Below are positions 1 to 5,051 of a stretch of DNA of 5,051 bases, piece by piece. The DNA lies in contig JBOGOC010000096.1 of the NCBI GenBank assembly GCA_050747525.1, forward strand, positions 1 to 5,051. The letters run 5' to 3'. Origin of the DNA: JBOGOC01 sp050747525. GTDB lineage: Bacteria; Acidobacteriota; Polarisedimenticolia; JACPZX01; DASXTC01. The notes beneath the pieces were generated by a model. That model saw only the letters and a program-made list of their open reading frames with translations, had not been told where the DNA came from and made no database searches. Positions within the stretch are counted from its first letter, which is position 1. Every line of letters starts with the position of its first letter. The translations under genes and the position numbers were made by a program.

Positions 1-3000
1 ACGACCGCTGAAGTCGAGTACTGTCCGCGCGAGTTGATCCCCATGACATGGTACTCATACGTGGTGCCAACGCTGAGTGTAGGATCCAAATCATGGAAGG
101 TTGTATCCGTCAGCGGCAACAGTGTCAGGCGCTGCAGCACCCCACCTGTTACCTTGCGATAGACGTGATACCCGATGAATGTTGAGAGCGGAAGTCCGTC
201 TGCTGCAGGAATCCCATCGCCGGAACTCGGCTTCCACCGGACAACCATAGAGCGCGTGTGAGTCTCTAGATTAGCATCGATGGGCGGCTGGGGCGCTGTG
301 TCGGCTGCCATTACGACTTTCAACACTCGTGAAGGTATGCCTTCAAGTCCGAGTGAATTAACCGCTGCCACTCGATAGAAGTATGTCTGTCCACTGGTGA
401 GCTGCCCTTGAGAGGTTGTTTCAGTAAGCGAAGGCGTTGAGCTCGGCAAGTCGCCGCCACGCTGTACCCATGAGCCACCAGTCCCAGTCTTTCGGAACAC
501 CCGATAGGCGGTCACATTGTCCTGAGCGGGGTTGAACTGCCAACTAACGGTCGCCCACCCGCCGAGGGCGTTGTGGTGAGATAATAGGTCAATACTCTGC
601 ACCGGTCCTGGAGCCTTCTCCTCAGCCATTCCGATCACTCGTCCAAGCGCGTAGACATAGTCCTTCTGGAGATACTCGTCGTACTTCCTGGGAGGAAGAG
701 TGAGTTCCGTCAGTACGTTGCCACCCGCATCTCGAATGTAGAACGTACGCTCCGCCGTGCCCGGCTTTTGCTTCACAACGCGCTCTCCGCCGGCGTCATA
801 GGCATACTGCCCGACGGGATACTTCTCCAGCTCGTCGATCTCACCTGCGGCCAGCAGCCGGTTCCTCTCATCGAAGAGTTGCTGTTTGCTGCTGTCACCC
901 AGCATGTTGCCGCGTTGGTCGTAATGCGAGGTGTATCCGTTGAATGCCTGAAGCCGGTTCGTGGTCTGGCTTACCGACATTGATGGCGTGCTGACAGGAC
1001 TTCCGTTGACGGACTTGGTCGTAGACTTGATGTTGCCGAAGTCGTCAAACGAGTACCCGAGAAGGGTTGGCCCGGCGGGATCGCCATACACCGTGGCTTC
1101 CTTCAGCCTCGAGAGGGCATCGTACTTGAACGAGTCCGTGGTGTTGTTCTGGTCGGGGCCGATCGAGGTGATGTTGCCCGCGCCATCATAGCTATACGCG
1201 CCCGTACGCAACATCGTGTTGCTCGCGTAGCCTGGGGCACCGTAGTCGTCACCGGACGGGTTGAGCAGGACGCCTATCGCCTTTGGTCTCAGCATCTGGT
1301 CCGGCACGACGCTCGTCGCACGGCCGTTTCCGTGAACGATCTTGCGCACGCCACCCACGGGGTTGTAAGTCACTCCGGTGATCCAACTGCGGTTCCTGCT
1401 CGAATCGGTAATGCCGACAAGGCTGCCGTTGCTGTACGTGTACTCCAGCTTCGCCACCGTAGACGGGAACGTGCCGCAGGGCGCATCTGAAGGATAACGC
1501 AATGCCACAAGTTGTCCGAGGTTGTCGTACCCGCTCATGCAGGTACGAAACGTCTTGTCGAAGGATCCCGGGTTGTTTGGGTCCTGGATGCCGTCCCACG
1601 CGTTTAACGTGATGGCATCCTCCGACAGTCGGCCATTGAGCCCACCGTACGAAAGGCTCCTCCGGCTCAGCAAGGCCCCGACCTCATCGAAGCTATCGAC
1701 GACGGTCAGCTTCGCATAGGTGGACGGGACATTGGGATCTTCATAGGTGTACTTCGCCAGCTGGTGAGTCGCCGCGTTCGGGTCCGGTGCGGCGCTGGTT
1801 GCAAGCGGGCGGCCGGCGGCATCGTAGGAATAGCTGAAGACGGTGCCGTCGCTCTCGACTTTCTGCTTGATACGGCCCATCGCGTCGTACTGAGTGTACT
1901 GCACGGTACCGCTTTCAGGATTGGTCGCGCTCTGTAGCCTTCCGAGACTATCGTAGACGAAGGACCGAACCTGGGTCACGGGCTGAGACGGAGCGTTGGG
2001 GTCGAAGCCATGCAGCTCAACCTGCGTCAGCTCCCCCACTATGTTGTAGGTGTATGCGGCGTCGGCACCTTCAGGAGCATCCACATGGACCAGGTTGCCG
2101 AAGGCATCTCTCTCGTAGTAAGTGGAGACCGGGGCATCGCCTCCCACCAGGCCCACGCTCCCGATCGTCACGGTGGTTCCCAGCCCAGCATAGCGGCTCT
2201 CGGTTGACTTGCCGTCCGCGGTGGTCACGCCCAGTAGCCGGCCGAGAGGGTCGTAGATGGTATTGGGGTCCGGAGCGCTCGTGTCTCCCCAGTAGGTTGC
2301 GTTCCTGAAGTAATCGAACAGCGTTCCCCGAGGAGAGGCCGCCGAATAGAACTCCGTGTTGGGATCGTGGCCGGTGGTCGAGCAGCCCGTAACCGAGTCG
2401 AACCCCCATTCGGACACGAAGGTCGCGCGGCCGACGATGTCGTAGGTTGTCGTCTGCTTGGTCTCGCAGGTGCCCGATTCGGTCCTGCGCGATACCTGTA
2501 TCGCGCGCCCCAGAGCGTCCAGTGTGGTCTTGGATTGAATCGTGTTCGAGCCCCCGTCGGTCCGGGTGATCACCACTTCGTTGGGGCTCGGATAGGTCGT
2601 GGTGACGGGCAACTCCGCTCCTGCGGGATCCACGCGAGTTGGCCTTCCCAACAGGTCATACTCGAGATCGGCGCGAACGTCGGAAGGATCGAGGGTCGCT
2701 TTCACCAGGCCGGAGTTTGGATCGCGGTCGGCAACTTCGCCGCTCTCGTAGACGAAGGCCTTGCTACCGGGCAATGTCGGGTTGTTTGGATCCAGGACAT
2801 AGCTGCGCCACGGAAACACCCCATCCATATGGTATTCCTGGCGCGTGCCATAGCTTCCCGGCTCGCCCAGCTTGCTCGTAAAGCTCCTATCGACGTTGAG
2901 GTTGTTGGTGTCGTAGACGGTCTCGGTCCGGATGTTGCCTGTGGCGTTCGGGTCGCTGCTGGAGGGGTTGATGAACCTCGTCGCCGTGCGGAGCCTCCCG

Positions 3001-4898
3001 TCATTCTCATACGTCCAGGTCGTCTTGCGCTTCGCCGCCCCGAGGCCGTCGATTACCGTCTGAGTCACCAGACGGCTGAAGGACCACAATTTCCAGCGAT
3101 CGTCCGTCTTGTTGACCAATGGGGCATAGGAGTTTAGGGTAGCTCTGTACGGAACGACATCTTCCGTGAGCAGAGGCGAAGCCAACGGAACTGCGTGAAG
3201 GTCGAACTCATTGATTCTCCCGAACTGCCCGAAGGGCCCGGAATCGAGCCGCTGAACCTGTAGCATCTTGTCCTGTTCGTCGTGCAGGATCGTCCATTCG
3301 GCCCAGGGGATTGCCCCGGAGTACAGAGTGTTGCCCGTTCGGACCAGCTTCGCATCTGCAACGCCACCATAGGCCTGGCTCGCTCTGCCGCGGAAGGTCA
3401 GAATCTTCCCCGGCTGACCTGGCTCGCCTTGATAGTCGTAGACGGTCTCGTTGTTGAACGTGTCTAGAATCTTCGACCACAGGACGGCGAGTCCGGTTCC
3501 ACCCCTGAAGCGCGTGAAGAGCCAGAACCCGACCTCGTCGAGATGCTCGGGTTTCCCGATGTAGGTGTTGGGGTCGGACGAGTGCGCGTTCGGATCCCCC
3601 AGATGAACGCTCTTCTGCCTCACCTCGCGAAGATAACTCACGTCGCTTGTCAAGGTCGGATTGTAGAGATAGGTGCCGAACAGGTACTTCAGCGTCGCTC
3701 CGGTTGGAAGCGTCCGAGTGACGAGCTCTCCAGTGATCGTGGACGGGAAGCTCGGATCGGCATCCTGGGAGGCATCAAGATCGTAGCCGAAGCTGTGAGA
3801 GTAGCCGGCCAGCGGGGCATCGATGGATGTCAACAGGAACTGGCCGGTAGCCTCTATTTGAGATGTAGACGACGTTGGCTTGAAGACGAGCGTATGCGGC
3901 CCGCTGTAGTTGAACGTATAGGAAGCGGTGCTCGCCGCCGTTCCGTTCAACGCGGGGAAGTCTATCCTATGGGTATATCCACCTTCAATCGTGGACCCAC
4001 CGGGGTCGGGGAGGACACTTCTGTTCTGGAACGTGATCCGCCTGCGTTCCGTGAGAAGACCGGTGCCGGTGTCGAGCGGCAGCGTCCTGAACTCTATCGA
4101 GCTCATGCAGTGTGCGGTGGCCCCGCTTCCGTAGGTGACAGTTATCTGGCCAGCTGGGTGATCCGGGGCGTCCCAGCGTTCGATCTTCGTGACGTACCAG
4201 CCCCGGAAATCATCTGTAGGATCCTCAGATGGGTCGTCGTGGTTCCCATCTCCGCTGCTGGCCAGGGTTCGTGTGAACGTGTGGACGATCCCGTTGCCCA
4301 TGAACAAGCGCCACCCGTCGGGGGGCGCACCCCATTGATTGGGATCGTCCGGCAACACCGTGGAACCGTTGAGTGCCTCGGCCCGGATGTAGATTCCCCC
4401 GTCCGTGCTGGTACCAAAGTACAGCAGGGGTGCATTGGGATCTGAACTTGCGTTGCGGGGATAGCCCAGCTCATGCGTGGCACCATCCGGTGCCTCGTAG
4501 ACCCACTCGGGAGTGCCCGAGCAACTGCCACCGTTGCAGGCCTGGTAGACGCGACCCAGATGCAGTTTCCATCCCACGCCGAACGCACCACGCCTCTTGA
4601 GTCCGGCATTGGGAAGCCACGATGCATGAGTCCATATCTTCGACGAGTGGTGAAGGGTCAGGCCAAGCTCCAGACCACCCCCCGCCTTGAGGCTCGGTCC
4701 CACGCTTATCGGCGTCTCCACATCGCCAGAATATGGCGAGATGAAGTCACCACCGGGGCCACCGACCATCATGTGGCCTGGCCGGAAACCGCCCCCTTCT
4801 TCCGCGGTACGGAGAGAGGCGACCGGTTGTGAAACCGAGAGCGCGCAGAATAAGATGAGGCTCAGCGAAGATGCGATGGTACGAGAATGGAGAGACAT
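1..4898 (-). CDS. Secreted Rhs/YD-repeat protein with C-terminal FN3 domains (partial, 3' end outside window)
   Basis: Seen: one frame from ATG 4898 is open for 1632 codons to the left edge, two bases left over, with no internal stop or frameshift. Order: signal peptide (1-28), N-terminal region (29 to ~629) with an FGVGWKL motif at 106-112, YD-repeat array (~630-1428) and two FN3 domains (from ~1432). YD-type motifs include YDLLGR (747), YDSLGR (982), YDAMGR (1004), YDAAGR (1025), YDGAGNI (1237), YDALSR (1259) and YVYALGR (1414). The start is fixed by AGGAGG 7 nt upstream and by the signal peptide that follows directly. Known: YD repeats of about 20 residues build the spiral beta-shell of Rhs, teneurin and TcC proteins, which can enclose a C-terminal toxin. 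Inferred: the product is exported and acts at the cell surface or outside. Function (toxin delivery, adhesion or other) cannot be assigned because the C-terminus and neighbours are not visible. No other gene is in the window. Confidence 0.96.
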   Translation of the reverse strand, partial: MSLHSRTIASSLSLILFCALSVSQPVASLRTAEEGGGFRPGHMMVGGPGGDFISPYSGDVETPISVGPSLKAGGGLELGLTLHHSSKIWTHASWLPNAGLKRRGAFGVGWKLHLGRVYQACNGGSCSGTPEWVYEAPDGATHELGYPRNASSDPNAPLLYFGTSTDGGIYIRAEALNGSTVLPDDPNQWGAPPDGWRLFMGNGIVHTFTRTLASSGDGNHDDPSEDPTDDFRGWYVTKIERWDAPDHPAGQITVTYGSGATAHCMSSIEFRTLPLDTGTGLLTERRRITFQNRSVLPDPGGSTIEGGYTHRIDFPALNGTAASTASYTFNYSGPHTLVFKPTSSTSQIEATGQFLLTSIDAPLAGYSHSFGYDLDASQDADPSFPSTITGELVTRTLPTGATLKYLFGTYLYNPTLTSDVSYLREVRQKSVHLGDPNAHSSDPNTYIGKPEHLDEVGFWLFTRFRGGTGLAVLWSKILDTFNNETVYDYQGEPGQPGKILTFRGRASQAYGGVADAKLVRTGNTLYSGAIPWAEWTILHDEQDKMLQVQRLDSGPFGQFGRINEFDLHAVPLASPLLTEDVVPYRATLNSYAPLVNKTDDRWKLWSFSRLVTQTVIDGLGAAKRKTTWTYENDGRLRTATRFINPSSSDPNATGNIRTETVYDTNNLNVDRSFTSKLGEPGSYGTRQEYHMDGVFPWRSYVLDPNNPTLPGSKAFVYESGEVADRDPNSGLVKATLDPSDVRADLEYDLLGRPTRVDPAGAELPVTTTYPSPNEVVITRTDGGSNTIQSKTTLDALGRAIQVSRRTESGTCETKQTTTYDIVGRATFVSEWGFDSVTGCSTTGHDPNTEFYSAASPRGTLFDYFRNATYWGDTSAPDPNTIYDPLGRLLGVTTADGKSTESRYAGLGTTVTIGSVGLVGGDAPVSTYYERDAFGNLVHVDAPEGADAAYTYNIVGELTQVELHGFDPNAPSQPVTQVRSFVYDSLGRLQSATNPESGTVQYTQYDAMGRIKQKVESDGTVFSYSYDAAGRPLATSAAPDPNAATHQLAKYTYEDPNVPSTYAKLTVVDSFDEVGALLSRRSLSYGGLNGRLSEDAITLNAWDGIQDPNNPGSFDKTFRTCMSGYDNLGQLVALRYPSDAPCGTFPSTVAKLEYTYSNGSLVGITDSSRNRSWITGVTYNPVGGVRKIVHGNGRATSVVPDQMLRPKAIGVLLNPSGDDYGAPGYASNTMLRTGAYSYDGAGNITSIGPDQNNTTDSFKYDALSRLKEATVYGDPAGPTLLGYSFDDFGNIKSTTKSVNGSPVSTPSMSVSQTTNRLQAFNGYTSHYDQRGNMLGDSSKQQLFDERNRLLAAGEIDELEKYPVGQYAYDAGGERVVKQKPGTAERTFYIRDAGGNVLTELTLPPRKYDEYLQKDYVYALGRVIGMAEEKAPGPVQSIDLLSHHNALGGWATVSWQFNPAQDNVTAYRVFRKTGTGGSWVQRGGDLPSSTPSLTETTSQGQLTSGQTYFYRVAAVNSLGLEGIPSRVLKVVMAADTAPQPPIDANLETHTRSMVVRWKPSSGDGIPAADGLPLSTFIGYHVYRKVTGGVLQRLTLLPLTDTTFHDLDPTLSVGTTYEYHVMGINSRGQYSTSAV
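3..296 (-). other. Fibronectin type III domain 2 (residues ~1535-1632), possibly cut by window edge
   Basis: A second FN3 unit follows the first after the linker AADTAPQPP. It shows MVVRWKPS (B-strand Trp), IGYHVYRK (C-strand), LDPTLSVGTTYEYHVMGINS (E-F strands with the Tyr corner) and then GQYSTSAVV as the start of the G-strand at the window edge. The pair shares the YRVFRK/YHVYRK and TYFYRV/TYEYHV motifs but is diverged elsewhere, so it is not a recent tandem copy. Whether more FN3 units, a DHLG-type Rhs end or a variable tip follows is outside the window. Confidence 0.82.
306..605 (-). other. Fibronectin type III domain 1 (residues ~1432-1531)
   Basis: The segment has the FN3 signature in order: an A/B-strand hydrophobic pattern with the conserved Trp (ATVSWQFNP), the C-strand YRVFRK, the E/F-strand Leu (QLTSGQ) and the F-strand TYFYRVAAVNSLG followed by a final G-strand (SRVLKVV). 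Length is about 100 residues, normal for FN3. The domain follows the last YD unit after a short charged linker (EEKAPGP). FN3 domains in bacterial secreted proteins usually act as spacers or carbohydrate/protein-binding modules. Composition differs from the Rhs part, with more A/T-ending codons. Confidence 0.85.
615..3011 (-). other. YD-repeat (Rhs core) array, residues ~630-1428
   Basis: About eighteen units of the Y-D-x-x-G-R/N-hydrophobic type can be read: Tyr at 630 (YENDGR), 662, 747, 819 (YDIVGR), 882 (YDPLGR), 928, 951, 982, 1004, 1025, 1124 (YDNLGQ), 1178, 1237 (YDGAGNI), 1259, 1326 (YDQRGN), 1367 (YDAGGE) and 1414, plus F1284 (FDDFGN). The clearest run, 982-1004-1025, has the 21-22 residue spacing of the Rhs repeat; elsewhere units are separated by longer inserts, many carrying Asp-Pro-Asn. 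Known: such arrays form the beta-cocoon of Rhs and teneurin proteins. The run ends in KDYVYALGRVIGM, the kind of segment usually just before the terminal DHLG-type motif, which is absent here. Confidence 0.92.
2910..3450 (-). repeat. Exact 16-bp direct repeat encoding ETVYD (2910-2925 and 3435-3450)
   Basis: The same 16 bases occur at 2910-2925 and 3435-3450, in the same reading frame, encoding (E)TVYD in each copy. They belong to YD-type units of the Rhs array and show residual nucleotide identity between otherwise diverged repeats. Only the two ends are repeated; the span between is ordinary coding sequence. It is probably shared ancestry or codon convergence, with no independent function. 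Confidence 0.6.
3012..4814 (-). other. N-terminal non-repeat region of the Rhs protein (residues ~29-629)
   Basis: This is a Gly-, Thr- and aromatic-rich region of alternating short beta-strand-like segments. Residues 52-112 (starting FISPYSGDVETPISVG and ending in the GVGW motif at 107-110) resemble the segment that opens many Rhs proteins, where the shell's first strands end in a G-x-GW motif. A close Cys pair (121 and 126, CNGGSC) would suit an oxidised, extracytoplasmic environment. Only isolated YD-like units occur here, for example VYDYQG at 486-491. I do not recognise a catalytic domain. The stretch at about 340-600 has no family I can name and may be the cap or plug of the shell. Confidence 0.6.
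4815..4898 (-). other. Sec-type signal peptide (residues 1-28)
   Basis: The N-terminus has a short polar start with one Arg (residue 6), a hydrophobic core at about 8-22 (IASSLSLILFCALSV) and a small-residue exit, PVAS, at 25-28 that fits signal peptidase I cleavage before Leu29. Cys18 is preceded by Leu-Phe, which does not fit a lipobox, so a lipoprotein is unlikely. There is no twin-arginine motif. The exact cleavage site is a judgement by eye. Confidence 0.8.
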
Positions 4899-4905
4899 CG
4901 ACACT

Positions 4906-4911
4906 CCTCCT
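4906..4911 (-). promoter_or_regulatory. Ribosome binding site (AGGAGG)
   Basis: On the minus strand AGGAGG sits 7 nt before ATG 4898, a near-ideal Shine-Dalgarno position. It decides the start: an in-frame GTG two codons upstream (4904-4902) is too close to the purine tract, and the ATG is the codon that leads directly into the signal peptide. Confidence 0.9.
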
Positions 4912-4954
4912 GTGGGCAAGGGGCTGAAGCCTGCGAGTGGACGCGGCGCCCCGT

Positions 4955-4969
4955 GGCCAGGAGGTGGCC
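4955..4969 (-). promoter_or_regulatory. Small leader hairpin with CCUCC loop
   Basis: In the 5' leader, GGCCA (4969-4965) and TGGCC (4959-4955) form a perfect 5-bp stem around the loop CCUCC (4964-4960). The loop and its 3' neighbours (CCUCCUG, 4964-4958) are exactly complementary to CAGGAGG (4912-4906), which contains the Shine-Dalgarno. There is no U-tract, so it is not a terminator. A regulatory role is inference only. Confidence 0.35.
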
Positions 4970-4985
4970 GGCACTCGTGAATCCT

Positions 4986-5014
4986 CTTCTACCGTGTTTC
5001 GCAATCCGTGTCAA
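4986..5014 (-). promoter_or_regulatory. Predicted sigma70-type promoter of the Rhs gene
   Basis: The minus strand has a perfect -35 TTGACA (5014-5009), a 17-bp spacer and a -10 of TAGAAG (4991-4986; 4 of 6 matches to TATAAT). Transcription would begin near 4979, giving a leader of about 80 nt. The arrangement is directly upstream of and co-oriented with the gene. The weak -10 leaves some doubt, and the host's sigma-factor preferences are unknown. Confidence 0.6.
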
Positions 5015-5022
5015 AGTGTTTC
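4994..5022 (-). repeat. 7-bp direct repeat GAAACAC flanking the -35 element
   Basis: GAAACAC occurs on the minus strand at 5022-5016 and again at 5000-4994, exactly 22 bp apart, about two helical turns. One copy lies just upstream of TTGACA and the other lies within the spacer close to the -10. This geometry would suit a repressor or other regulator, but a 7-bp repeat in so short a region can arise by chance. Confidence 0.3.
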
Positions 5023-5051
5023 TCGTGCGAACCCCGCGAATCGTTCATGCG
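5015..5051. other. Upstream non-coding sequence, nothing recognised
   Basis: Apart from one GAAACAC copy, this short right-edge segment shows no start of a divergent gene, tRNA, terminator or other feature I can support. The upstream gene, if any, is outside the window. Confidence 0.5.

Noticed and set aside
2367..3137. 256-codon plus-strand ORF
   Set aside because: It is antisense to the YD array. The translation shows the low-complexity Arg/Val/Gly bias of a complementary-strand frame and no domain I recognise, so I treat it as a shadow.
3543..4445. 300-codon plus-strand ORF
   Set aside because: It lies wholly antisense to the Rhs frame, its translation is Arg/Gly/Val-rich with no recognisable domain, and the opposite strand encodes a coherent Rhs protein with a ribosome binding site and signal peptide. 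It is a high-GC shadow.
4142..4627. 161-codon minus-strand ORF starting MHRGFPMPDS
   Set aside because: It is on the same strand as the Rhs gene but in another frame, inside its N-terminal region. It has Pro/Arg/Thr-rich shadow composition, and the true frame there encodes continuous Rhs-like sequence including the GVGW motif.
4815..4898. Lipoprotein signal (Cys18)
   Set aside because: The residues before Cys18 (Ile-Leu-Phe) do not fit a lipobox, since Phe at -1 is not accepted, and the hydrophobic core continues past the Cys. A signal peptidase I site near residue 28 fits better.
1..4898. Rhs toxin-immunity (polymorphic toxin) locus
   Set aside because: The architecture allows it, but no toxin domain, DPxG cleavage motif, immunity gene, VgrG or PAAR is visible, so the call is not supported within this window.
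4955..4969. Rho-independent terminator for an upstream gene
   Set aside because: The 5-bp stem is short and is not followed by a U-tract in either orientation.
4747..5004. 85-codon minus-strand ORF overlapping the promoter and gene start
   Set aside because: It begins in the -35/-10 spacer, upstream of the predicted transcription start, has no ribosome binding site I can see, and is Arg-rich and out of frame with the Rhs gene.

Overview
The window is almost entirely one minus-strand gene. Read from an ATG at 4898 leftwards, a single frame stays open through 1632 codons with no stop and runs off the left edge at position 1. It encodes a secreted Rhs/YD-repeat protein of the large bacterial wall-associated/teneurin-like class. 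Because the stop lies outside the window, the gene is easy to miss if only closed ORFs are considered. Every closed ORF of about 60-300 codons here, on either strand, is a shadow of this gene in another frame.

Layout from right to left, in the direction of transcription: 5015-5051 is upstream sequence with no gene. At 4986-5014 there is a good sigma70-type promoter (TTGACA, 17-bp spacer, TAGAAG), overlapped by a 7-bp direct repeat that could be an operator. A leader of about 80 nt follows, with a small hairpin (4955-4969) and a strong Shine-Dalgarno AGGAGG (4906-4911) 7 nt from the ATG. The protein then has a signal peptide (residues 1-28), a roughly 600-residue N-terminal region typical of the head of Rhs shells, a roughly 800-residue array of degenerate YD repeats (about 630-1428), and two fibronectin type III (FN3) domains (about 1432-1531 and 1535 to beyond 1632). 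The second FN3 domain is cut by the window edge, so the C-terminus, where Rhs proteins usually carry the DHLG-type end motif and sometimes a toxin or other variable tip, is not visible.

Three things stand out. The FN3 pair starts where an Rhs core normally proceeds to its final DHLG-type segment. The tripeptide Asp-Pro-Asn occurs 13 times in the Rhs part and never in the FN3 part. GC content and third-position GC fall at the Rhs-FN3 boundary.

Organism: a bacterium of moderately high GC (about 60% by hand-counted samples). The Rhs style (a YDGAGNI motif, an FN3 tail, a Sec signal peptide and no linked VgrG in view) suggests a free-living environmental lineage such as Acidobacteriota, Myxococcota, Planctomycetota or related candidate phyla. 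I cannot choose between them from this sequence. No RNA gene, CRISPR array, insertion sequence or terminator was seen.
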